From Nitrospirota bacterium (GTDB lineage Bacteria > Nitrospirota > Thermodesulfovibrionia > Thermodesulfovibrionales > JdFR-88): a stretch of 9,844 nucleotides of DNA. The stretch covers positions 1 through 9,844 of the forward strand of contig JAKAGP010000031.1 in the NCBI GenBank assembly GCA_021825785.1, written 5' to 3'. Both the position numbers and the translations under genes were made by a program. The notes below the pieces were generated by a model. That model searched no databases and had not been told where the DNA came from. It saw only the letters and a program-made list of their open reading frames with translations. Shown here piece by piece: positions 1 through 6,644 of the stretch (the stretch's first letter is position 1; each line of letters begins with the position of its first letter).

Positions 1-213
1 ACTTTATTCTGGCAGGAATCATGTACACACCAAATTACAGGTCGTACTCTTATATCCGCCGCGTTCTACAAACCGCGCGGAGTTGAAGGGGTTATCAAGA
101 CCCAGCCTCGGCCATCAAAAGTGTCTTTTCCTGGTGGAAACATTGCGTCCCGGACCTGAACGGGCCTGCCTAAAATAGCCCGCTAAAGTTGCCCTCGTCC
201 TATATCACTATAG
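1..213 (+). other. Left-edge stretch, possible tail of an upstream transfer gene
   Basis: No complete gene is visible here. Two + strand frames enter from the left edge and stay open for a while. One ends in TGA at 84-86 after 27 codons and gives a protein-like tail rich in Tyr and Arg. The other ends in TGA at 157-159 after 52 codons. Either could be the C-terminus of a gene upstream in the transfer operon; the sequence does not decide between them. No clear promoter or good Shine-Dalgarno site is seen before the ATG at 214, which would fit translation within a longer operon. Confidence 0.25.
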
Positions 214-642
214 ATGGACATAAAAAGGATCTTTATTGCCTTGATCTTCATTTTTTCATCCGCCGCCCCTGCCCACGCTTTCTGTTTCGAGACCGCCGGG
301 GCGGAGTACGGTGTGTCCCCGCGCCTCCTGTGGTCGATCGCTAAGGTCGAGTCCGATTTCAGCCCTTGGGCCATCAACTGGAACCAAAATGGCACATATG
401 ATTACGGCCTCATGCAAATCAACTCCGCCTGGGCCCGGAGGTTCGGCATTGGCGTTTGGCGGTCCCTGGGAGACCCATGCACCAATGTAAAGGCGGGTGC
501 CTGGATACTGGCCAGGTGCGTCAGAAGGTACGGCTACACCTGGAAGGCCGTGGGCTGCTACAACGCCTCGAATGACGCAAAAAGGGCGCAATACGTGAGG
601 AGGGTCTATGCGATTCTTAAAAGATATTTCAGACGGCGCTGA
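214..642 (+). CDS. VirB1-type lytic transglycosylase of a conjugation system
   Basis: This is a small secreted peptidoglycan lytic transglycosylase of the SLT/VirB1/IpgF type. These enzymes cleave glycan strands so that a type IV secretion apparatus can cross the cell wall. The 142-residue protein begins with a signal peptide (basic MDIKR, hydrophobic residues 6-16, likely cleavage after AHA at residue 22). The mature part shows the SLT motifs: catalytic Glu46 in AKVESDF, YDYGLMQIN at 62-70, and GCYNAS at 114-119. Four cysteines (24, 89, 102, 115) could form two disulfides. The length is typical of the VirB1-like subgroup. The start gives a perfect signal peptide, although the Shine-Dalgarno site is poor. 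The last 35 bases overlap the next gene, and the neighbouring coupling protein and relaxase place it in DNA transfer. Confidence 0.9.
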   Translation: MDIKRIFIALIFIFSSAAPAHAFCFETAGAEYGVSPRLLWSIAKVESDFSPWAINWNQNGTYDYGLMQINSAWARRFGIGVWRSLGDPCTNVKAGAWILARCVRRYGYTWKAVGCYNASNDAKRAQYVRRVYAILKRYFRRR

Positions 643-1351
643 CCTCCGGGCCGTCGCGGAGAAGTACGAGCTTCCATTTGACGAGGCGAAAGCGGCCATC
701 GAAAGGTCCATATCCTCCACGCTTTCCGTAATTTTCCGCTCCGATGTGGAATGCATGCTGACCGGCGAGGGGTGCGAAATATACGTGTTCCGGGAAAACG
801 GGGTCGAGAGGCTACCCGTGGAGCGGCTCAGAAAGAACATCCTCCGGGCGATCAAGTACGGCATCGTCTCCGCCCTTCACGAGGAGGCCACGGCACACGG
901 TTATGAAAAACTCCGCTTTCTGGCGGGCGGGATCATTGGCGGGCACATCGCGGCGGTGTTCGAGGAACGCATATTTGTCGAACTGGACGGCGGCGCGGGC
1001 AAGCTCGTGGTCGGCGTATGCGAGAGGGAGCAGCAGACGCCAAAGGAAAGGGGCCTTTGCCGGACCGGCGACTACTTTAACTTTTACGTATCGAGCGTAA
1101 CGCCATCCTCAAACGGCCGCGTCCCTGTCCTGAAGGTCTCCCTGAGCAGGACATCGCGGAGCCTCACGGAGGGGCTTATCCGGAGGGAGCTTTCGGAAAA
1201 GCTCCTGGCCATAAGGGTCAGGTGCGTGAAAAGGGCCGCAGGGGTCTTCAGCCTGGTGGAGGCGGATGGCAAAGTCCCCATGGAGTGCATAAAAGCGGTC
1301 TCCAATGAGCTTAAGGAAAGGATAATCGTCCATTTTGCCCAGGAGAAATAA
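608..1351 (+). CDS. NusA-like protein (S1 plus degenerate KH region) in transfer operon
   Basis: I know no named family for this 247-residue protein. Its layout resembles the front part of the transcription factor NusA. Residues 1-100 look like an alpha-rich N-terminal region. Residues about 105-180 read as an S1-type beta barrel (GGHIAAVFEERIFVEL and the strand ending LKVSLSRT). The stretch LSRT...LIRREL at 178-195 then matches NusA's linker from S1 into KH1, where NusA has LSRT followed by a LxxLFxxEVPE helix. Residues 225-242 (CIKAVSNELKERIIV) match the end of KH1, but the usual GxxG loop is missing. No second KH domain is present. A strong AGGAGG lies at 598-603, inside the preceding gene. 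The stop overlaps the coupling-protein gene by 17 nt. A transcription-elongation or antitermination role for the long transfer transcript is my inference. Confidence 0.6.
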   Translation: MRFLKDISDGADLRAVAEKYELPFDEAKAAIERSISSTLSVIFRSDVECMLTGEGCEIYVFRENGVERLPVERLRKNILRAIKYGIVSALHEEATAHGYEKLRFLAGGIIGGHIAAVFEERIFVELDGGAGKLVVGVCEREQQTPKERGLCRTGDYFNFYVSSVTPSSNGRVPVLKVSLSRTSRSLTEGLIRRELSEKLLAIRVRCVKRAAGVFSLVEADGKVPMECIKAVSNELKERIIVHFAQEK

Positions 1352-2702
1352 GGAGAGCCAGCTCATACTGGGCCGGGGCCAGAAACTCGCCGATCCCACC
1401 CGCAATATCGAGATATCCATCCCGGACGCCCACCGGAATGGCCATCTCTGGTGCTTTGGTACCACGCGTGTGGGCAAAACCCGCGTCATAGAGAACATGG
1501 CTGAGCAGGACATAAGAAAGGGCCACAGCGTGGTCCTGATAGACCCCAAGGGGGATGTGGAGATTTTCTCCAAGATAGTCCAGACGGCCTTCGAGGAGGG
1601 AAGGCAGGAGGAGCTTATGCTCGTCACGCCGGTATTTCCGGCCTACAGTGCCATCATAGACCCGCTGGCCTATTATTTCATGCCCGAGGAGCTTGTGGGG
1701 CACATAGTCTCCGGCGTCGAGGTCGGAAAGGAGAAATTTTTCTACAATGTCGCCTACGAGGTAAGCCTGGTCGTGGTCCAGGGCCTCATCCTCTTGGCTA
1801 GGAACGAGGGGAAACCTCCCCTCTTCAATCTAAACGACGTCAAAAACCGGATCTCACATACCGACCTGGAACATCTCAAGGCCGAGATCGATTCCATAGA
1901 CTCTGATGAGGCCCGGCAGCTTTCCTCGGACATGCAGAAGATCCTCGATTCCCCGCAGGATTACTACGGGAAGGTCTCCTCCTCCCTTCGTGTGGCCCTC
2001 ATGGAGCTTACCTCCGGCAACATCGGGAAGATTATAGGCCGCGCCGATGAAAACAGGTTTTTAAAGCGGCTGGAGGAAGGCAAACGTGTGATAATGATCG
2101 TCCAGCTTGCCTCTCTTATCACCAGGAGGGCCGCCTACACCCTGGGGAAGGTGGTCATCTCGATGATACAGAGCTTCGTGGGCAGGGTGTTTGCCTCCGG
2201 GCGGAAGGTGACGCCCCCGCTTTGCCTCTACATAGACGAGGCCCAGAACGTCCTTTACTACGGCATAGACGACCTCTTCGCCAAGGCCGGCGGCGCCGGC
2301 GTGTGGGTGCACGGTTTTTCCCAGTCCGTAAGCCAGCTTTACGCAGCCCTGGGCGAGGACTACGCAAACGTGATACTGGACAACACCAATACGAAGCTCT
2401 TCATGAGGGTCCCGGACGCGAAGACCGCCCAGTACGTGGCCGACCATTTCGGAGAAAAGGCGAAGTACGCTCCCATACTGAGCGTGGGCGGCGGCATGAC
2501 GGTGAGGCAGATGGAAGAGCCGGTGCTTAAGCCGCAGGACGTGCTAAATCTTCCCGCCAGAAAATTCTACATGATGGGCTACTCTGGCGCCTACGTCGGA
2601 AAGACCGAGGACGTCTCGAACCCCTATGTCCACATAAAGCTGCCAAATATCAGCGCCGAGGAAGGGATGGAGGCAAATAATTCCGGGGGCGGGGCACGCT
2701 GA
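1335..2702 (+). CDS. TraD/VirD4-like conjugative coupling ATPase, lacking N-terminal membrane segments
   Basis: This is a coupling-protein-type ATPase, the motor that brings the relaxase-DNA complex to the type IV secretion channel. The 455 residues hold a Walker A motif GTTRVGKT at 42-49, the family motif VVLIDPKGD at 66-74, Walker B LCLYIDEA at 296-303 followed by QN, a conserved Gln in HGFSQSVSQL at 326-335, and the TraG/TraD C-terminal signature NTNTKLFMRV at 350-359. Classical VirD4/TraD proteins have two N-terminal transmembrane helices; here the ATPase begins almost at once and no hydrophobic segment is seen. The chosen start is TTG, 17 nt inside the preceding gene, with a purine-rich stretch near 1314-1321. 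The stop TGA shares one base with the ATG of the next gene. Confidence 0.88.
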   Translation: MPRRNKESQLILGRGQKLADPTRNIEISIPDAHRNGHLWCFGTTRVGKTRVIENMAEQDIRKGHSVVLIDPKGDVEIFSKIVQTAFEEGRQEELMLVTPVFPAYSAIIDPLAYYFMPEELVGHIVSGVEVGKEKFFYNVAYEVSLVVVQGLILLARNEGKPPLFNLNDVKNRISHTDLEHLKAEIDSIDSDEARQLSSDMQKILDSPQDYYGKVSSSLRVALMELTSGNIGKIIGRADENRFLKRLEEGKRVIMIVQLASLITRRAAYTLGKVVISMIQSFVGRVFASGRKVTPPLCLYIDEAQNVLYYGIDDLFAKAGGAGVWVHGFSQSVSQLYAALGEDYANVILDNTNTKLFMRVPDAKTAQYVADHFGEKAKYAPILSVGGGMTVRQMEEPVLKPQDVLNLPARKFYMMGYSGAYVGKTEDVSNPYVHIKLPNISAEEGMEANNSGGGAR

Positions 2703-4087
2703 TGACTGAGATAATATTCATTGCCGGCATCGTCGCGGCCGTTTATGGCCTCTGGAAGACGCTTTTTCCATCCGCCGGGCCCGGACAAGGCCTTCCTTCG
2801 CGGAAAAAGGGCGGCAAGAAGGAGATCGCCCTGGAGGCCCTGTCCACCATCTGGTCGAGACACAGAAACTCGGAGATATCCCTGGAGCAGCTTGCGTGCC
2901 TCTGGAGGAACCAGGCCGGTCAGTCTCTACCCGCGGAGGCCGAAAACCCCGCCTTCGAACATCCGGAGATACAGGATTTTTATGACGAGTACGTAAAAGA
3001 GCGGACCTTCTCCGCCACCCCCGCCGGCGGCGTGGTCAGGGAAATTCTTCAACTTCTCGATCGGGAGGGGGACTGCCCGTCCGTCGTCAACGGGAAGGGT
3101 GAGGCCGAGGGCCTCACGGACAAAAACGCCTACGACGTTCTGGCTGGGGTGAAACTCTACCGGCACATCTTGAATGTGGCGGAAGAGATGATAAAAACCT
3201 TCAAGAGCTCCGCCGCGATGCTTCCCAAGGTCCTGATCGCCTCCTTGGGCCATGATCTTGGTAAACTCCCCTCTTTCCGAAAAACGCTTTACTCTCTGGG
3301 AGACCACCCACTTATAAGTGTAACGGTTCTGGAGGGCCTCCTAGGCTATGCAGAGCTTCCCTATAAGGACGAGGTCAATAAGGCCATTGTCGACCACCAC
3401 AGGTACCCAAAGGGGCTGCTTGGAGAAAAGCTCAAGGAAGCGGACCAGGATGCCAGGCGAACGGAGATTGCCAGTAACATCCAGGATCGCCCCGCCGCGG
3501 GCGGGCCCGGCGCGGAGCCTGACAAACCGGAAGAAATACTTCAGCCAGCCCCAAAGGCGGATATGAACCGGGCTGAAAAAGATAGTATATTTATCACCCA
3601 TGCCAAGAAAGAAAAAGAGAAGGTCAAGCTGAAGGAAGTCCCTCTTCCCTGGTTCGATGCCGAAAGGTTCCTGGCGGAGCTGAAGCCTTATATCAACCGC
3701 CTGGATGGCCAGCGGTGGAGCGCCTTCTCAATGCCGGACGGGCACGTATACTTCCAGGCCGGGGTGCTCGAAGAGGCGGCCAAGAAGCTCGGCAAGGGCA
3801 ACCCGGATATCGCCCTCATGGACTCCGACAAGGAGCTAAAAAGGAACATCCTCTATTCGGTCGTTTGCCTTCTCCGCCGGGAGAAGGAGGCCATCTCACG
3901 GGGGCTTATCAAGGACGGCTTTTTCGGCGGACCATTCATCGTCCGGATGCAGGACGGCCGGGAGATATCCTCATATTACACGCCATTCAACGCCGAGACC
4001 TTCGGGGAAACGGTGTCATATTTCGAGAGTCTGAGGGAAGGAAAGATAAAGGAGATCGAGGATGTGAGGCCAAAGATACAGAAGTAG
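2702..4087 (+). CDS. HD-domain MobH/TraI-like relaxase, membrane-anchored and short
   Basis: This is a putative conjugative relaxase of the MobH (TraI of SXT/R391 and gonococcal island) type, which would nick the transfer origin and pilot the strand. The 461-residue protein starts with one transmembrane helix (residues 3-22). An HD-type metal centre follows: His154 in LYRHILN, His184-Asp185 in GHDLGK, His202 in GDHPLIS, DHH at 231-233 and a closing Asp248 in ADQDAR. A charged, Pro/Ala-rich linker (about 262-310) leads to a C-terminal domain from PWFDAERF (316) to about 445, resembling the TraI_2 C-terminal winged region. SXT and gonococcal TraI are much longer. It is coupled to the ATPase gene by a TGATG overlap. 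It could instead be a catalytic HD hydrolase, but the coupling protein next door favours relaxase. Confidence 0.72.
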   Translation: MTEIIFIAGIVAAVYGLWKTLFPSAGPGQGLPSRKKGGKKEIALEALSTIWSRHRNSEISLEQLACLWRNQAGQSLPAEAENPAFEHPEIQDFYDEYVKERTFSATPAGGVVREILQLLDREGDCPSVVNGKGEAEGLTDKNAYDVLAGVKLYRHILNVAEEMIKTFKSSAAMLPKVLIASLGHDLGKLPSFRKTLYSLGDHPLISVTVLEGLLGYAELPYKDEVNKAIVDHHRYPKGLLGEKLKEADQDARRTEIASNIQDRPAAGGPGAEPDKPEEILQPAPKADMNRAEKDSIFITHAKKEKEKVKLKEVPLPWFDAERFLAELKPYINRLDGQRWSAFSMPDGHVYFQAGVLEEAAKKLGKGNPDIALMDSDKELKRNILYSVVCLLRREKEAISRGLIKDGFFGGPFIVRMQDGREISSYYTPFNAETFGETVSYFESLREGKIKEIEDVRPKIQK

Positions 4088-4099
4088 AAAAATTTTCGC

Positions 4100-4624
4100 T
4101 TATTTAATCACTTCGACGCCCCATTTTGAACGTCCCCAGACAAGCCCGCCGATTGCCGGACTTATTGCTTCAAAATTCTTTAATGATATTTTTCGTGGTC
4201 TCTGTGTATTTCGTGTTCTCGGATAAGGGTCTCTGACATAAATTGAATCATTATCGATTCCAACAACGACCGCAAAATGCAGATATTTGTTTCTTTTCGG
4301 TTTCATAATGCAAAAAATTATAACCGGGTGCTTTCGAACAATTGCATCGCTTATTGATTTGAGTCTGGCTTTGTAATTCGAACCCTTTATGGACCGTGTG
4401 GTAAAACCAAGCTTCCTCAATGCGCGGACGAAATCTTCTCTCTTGGTTCCCAATTTTCTCCTGATATTATTATTCATTGTGATTTCAAGAGTTGATAGCC
4501 ATTCCGTCGCGGTCATTTCCCGCGCTTCTTTTTTTAAATAATAATCTGCAACCATTCTAATTGCCATTGGACCACATGAATAATCCTTTTTTGATTGGTA
4601 ATATTGCGGAACATCGAGAATCAT
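4100..4624 (-). CDS. C39-like cysteine peptidase (papain-fold, PF13529 type)
   Basis: This is a stand-alone peptidase of the C39-like clan, predicted to cleave peptide bonds with a Cys-His-Asp site. The 174-residue protein opens with VPQYYQSKKDYSCGP, where Cys17 is the expected nucleophile. His116 in LHFAVVVGI and Asp132 in YVRDPY complete the triad. Gln10, upstream of the Cys, could form the oxyanion hole. There is no signal peptide, no ABC transporter part and no double-glycine substrate nearby, so the bacteriocin-processing role of classical C39 enzymes is not supported. The start is fixed by a strong AAGGAGGAA about 7 nt upstream. The gene is clearly more AT-rich than the transfer operon and converges on it with 12 bp between stops, consistent with cargo of separate origin. 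The substrate is unknown. Confidence 0.8.
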   Translation of the reverse strand: MILDVPQYYQSKKDYSCGPMAIRMVADYYLKKEAREMTATEWLSTLEITMNNNIRRKLGTKREDFVRALRKLGFTTRSIKGSNYKARLKSISDAIVRKHPVIIFCIMKPKRNKYLHFAVVVGIDNDSIYVRDPYPRTRNTQRPRKISLKNFEAISPAIGGLVWGRSKWGVEVIK

Positions 4625-4722
4625 AGCTAATTCCTCCTTGCGGTCGATCTTTTTTTTAAAGGCAGAGTGACTGAGCTATGTGGGCGTGGTGGGAAATCAA
4701 GGGCTGGCTGAGGGGAATTTCC

Positions 4723-5016
4723 TCAAAACGAACTTTGTTCAACAACTCTAAGCAATCGGTGATCTGAACCAAATAGGAGTGCAACATGTTTACTATTGCC
4801 GCCTACAGGAGTACCATGAACGTACATCCACTGCAACAAATAAGTACCATTTGCGTACGTATTTCTTGCATCGGGTTCAGCTTTCAGCAAAGATACTACT
4901 TTCGTTTCTGACATGCCAGGTTTGATCGAACTTAAACCACTAACGCTAAACGTATGACCTACAGTAACGCACCCGGCAATCAAAGTCCCTAGTAACAGTA
5001 GCACTATCGTCTTCAT
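4723..5016 (-). CDS. Small BamE/SmpA-like outer-membrane lipoprotein
   Basis: This 97-residue lipoprotein has a short basic start, hydrophobic residues 4-14 and a lipobox LIAGC with Cys16 as the lipidated residue. Val and Thr follow the Cys, with no Asp at +2, so sorting to the outer membrane is expected. The mature part contains IKPGMSETKVVSLL (31-44), a tryptophan-bearing strand LLQWMYV (60-66) and a final strand pair ending LLRVVEQ. This is the pattern of the SmpA/OmlA (BamE-like) fold. True BamE belongs to the beta-barrel assembly complex, but many small homologues on mobile elements have no known role, so I give only the family. A separate near-consensus promoter lies just upstream, so it is probably transcribed independently of the regulator pair before it. 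Confidence 0.75.
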   Translation of the reverse strand: MKTIVLLLLGTLIAGCVTVGHTFSVSGLSSIKPGMSETKVVSLLKAEPDARNTYANGTYLLQWMYVHGTPVGGNSKHVALLFGSDHRLLRVVEQSSF

Positions 5017-5068
5017 CTTAGAAGTTGCCCCTTTCCGTTCGTGGACAAGGAAATGGCTAAGTTACATG

Positions 5069-5097
5069 ATTTTAAGTTGCGTGCCCACTCCTGTCAA
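5069..5097 (-). promoter_or_regulatory. Near-consensus sigma-70 promoter for the lipoprotein gene
   Basis: On the minus strand the -35 box TTGACA (5097-5092) and the -10 box TAAAAT (5074-5069) are separated by exactly 17 nt. The ATG of the lipoprotein gene is about 50 nt further on. This stretch between the secreted-protein stop and the lipoprotein start (5017-5161) contains no other gene I can support. Confidence 0.7.
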
Positions 5098-5161
5098 GAG
5101 GTCAAGGCATAAGATATTTTGTTTTAAAAAAAGCAACGAGTTTTCGGCCTCCTCACACGCC

Positions 5162-5476
5162 TTAATTTCTTCCTGCCAAGCTGCGGTATGAGATATCTTT
5201 TCCATTTTCATCGCCCACTTGACTGCAAATGAAAAGATAGCCGCCATTGTACGTCTTTTGCACCTTTAAGAAATAACCCCGACCGAGATTGGCGGCGCAA
5301 TATTGCTTTATATTGGACAACAAGGCCTCATCGGCCCGGTTCTGGTGTTTCGCGGCACTATCTTTAGCCGTCTCAAGCAAAGAATCAGTCGCTGCCGCTG
5401 CGGGGCTCAGGGCAAAAAGAATCAAAGCAAGCGAGAGAAAGAATCCGGCAATAATCGCTTTAGTTTCTCTTGCCAT
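5162..5476 (-). CDS. Small secreted protein of unknown function
   Basis: I do not recognise this family. The 104-residue protein has a clear Sec signal peptide: basic MARETK, hydrophobic residues 8-24, and likely cleavage after AAA near residue 29. The mature part, about 75 residues, starts with a helical amphipathic segment (31-58) and continues with YCAANLGRGYFLKVQK and GGYLFICSQ. Two cysteines (60 and 84) could form one periplasmic disulfide. The start codon lies 17 nt inside the end of the interrupted XRE gene, so translation is probably coupled to it. No good Shine-Dalgarno sequence is present. Its position after a kinase, a regulator and an XRE gene on one strand suggests it belongs to that transcript. 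Its function is open. Confidence 0.6.
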   Translation of the reverse strand: MARETKAIIAGFFLSLALILFALSPAAAATDSLLETAKDSAAKHQNRADEALLSNIKQYCAANLGRGYFLKVQKTYNGGYLFICSQVGDENGKDISYRSLAGRN

Positions 5477-5849
5477 CAGATATTTCTACGACGTCCTCAA
5501 GCAGCTCAATAAACCCATGTTTCAGCTTCCTGCTGCGAATCCTCATGAAAAGCATAAGGAGCCTGGCTTCATCGCTCAAAAGGCCATTCTGCCCCGTGCC
5601 TTTTTGCTCCCCTAGCAGGAGCGGCTCTTCATCCAGGAAAAGGCTCGCGGGCACGCCAAGTGCCCCGGATATCTACTTCAATCTCGAAAGAGTGAGCTTG
5701 TTTACCCCTTTCTCGTATTTCTGGACCTGCTGATATGAAATTCCGACCTTTTCCGCAAGCTGCATCTGCGAGAGGCCGGAAGATTTCCTCACCTGCTTGA
5801 CAAGCGCCCCAATCGCTTTCTCGCTTTTGGGCATTCTCAATTTTCCCAT
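5460..5849 (-). pseudogene. XRE-family HTH regulator interrupted by one in-frame amber codon
   Basis: Read in one frame, this gives a 129-residue XRE/Cro-CI-type regulator apart from a single TAG at 5675-5673 (codon 59). The first 58 residues hold most of the helix-turn-helix: LVKQVRKSSGLSQMQLAEKVGIS then QQVQKYEKG and LTLSRLK. Right after the stop comes ISGALGVPASLF, the expected end of an XRE domain, where family members usually have a Gln, Glu or Lys at the stop position. The frame then continues to TAA at 5460 with a C-terminal helix region. This looks like one nonsense substitution and not decay, because no other disruption is present. The ATG lies 6 nt after the regulator stop and has a poor ribosome site; an alternative ATG is 15 nt further in. 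Internal restart at a GTG (5654) is possible but would lack the DNA-binding helices. Confidence 0.75.
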
Positions 5850-5855
5850 TTTTGG

Positions 5856-6644
5856 CTATTTCTGTTTTTTATATTCTCCCCGTGCGGAGTGAATACGAAG
5901 TTCATCTATTATCTCCAGCCGGAGTTCCCAGAAACTAACAGGTTTCTGGATGCAAACGAAATCTCCAATTGTTTTAAGTTGTTCTTTGATTCTGTGGGTT
6001 ATGTGGCCAGTAAGCACAATGGCCGGAGTGGCTGGGAAATCCTTTTTAACGTGCGCCAGAAGCTCGAAACCGTCCATCACCGGCATCTCTATATCGGTGA
6101 CAAGAAGGTCTATCCCATGGCCGCCGTTGAATATTTCCAGCGCCTTTTTGCCGTTTTCTGCCGTAAATACCTCGAATTCTCCGGTAGCCTTCAATCCTTC
6201 TGCCAGGGGTTTCAAGACGTCCTTTCTGTCGTCCACCATTAGGATATGCTTTTTTGCCTGGGAAACCATTGTTCCATCTCCATTTTGGACCACTGACTCG
6301 ATCTTTTCTTTCAATCGGTCCAAATCCACAGGTTTTACAAAAAAACCGGCTGGTCTCGCCTCCTTTGCTTTTTCTATTATTTCTTCGTCGGCGTACCCCG
6401 TCATGAAAATGACCGGTATTTTCACCGAGGAGTTTATTTTATGCGCGGCTTCTATCCCGTCCACTTCCCCCGATAGGCTAATATCAAGAAGAATCACATC
6501 CGGTTTTTCCAACGCCGCCCTTTCCACCGCATCCTCGCCTGAAGTTACGGGCGGCAAAACCTCGTAACCCCAGTGATCAAGGAGATCACACAGGCTCATC
6601 GCCACAACAGCTTCATCTTCCACGATCATGATTCTTTTTTTCAT
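5856..6644 (-). CDS. Tandem two-receiver response regulator (REC-REC)
   Basis: This 262-residue protein has two complete CheY-like receiver domains and no output domain. The first (residues 4-120) has the acidic pair Glu9-Asp10, phospho-acceptor Asp54 in ILLDISL, Thr82 in FMTGYAD and Lys104 in FVKPVD. The second (132-250) has Asp138-Asp139, Asp184 in LVTDIEMP, Thr212 in VLTGH and Lys234 in IQKPV. Both therefore look able to accept phosphate. It overlaps the histidine kinase gene by 4 nt (ATGA), the usual arrangement for a cognate pair. Without a DNA-binding or enzymatic domain it probably acts by protein contact or as a phosphate relay or sink. The second receiver is closely duplicated in the separate gene at 8179-8544. 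The XRE gene follows within 6 nt. Confidence 0.92.
   Translation of the reverse strand: MKKRIMIVEDEAVVAMSLCDLLDHWGYEVLPPVTSGEDAVERAALEKPDVILLDISLSGEVDGIEAAHKINSSVKIPVIFMTGYADEEIIEKAKEARPAGFFVKPVDLDRLKEKIESVVQNGDGTMVSQAKKHILMVDDRKDVLKPLAEGLKATGEFEVFTAENGKKALEIFNGGHGIDLLVTDIEMPVMDGFELLAHVKKDFPATPAIVLTGHITHRIKEQLKTIGDFVCIQKPVSFWELRLEIIDELRIHSARGEYKKQK

Noticed and set aside
4640..4670. Run of eight T on the plus strand as a terminator
   Set aside because: No stable stem precedes it and no plus-strand gene ends nearby.
5062..5247. A 61-codon minus-strand frame after the secreted protein
   Set aside because: It overlaps the secreted protein in another frame, covers the lipoprotein promoter and has no ribosome site.
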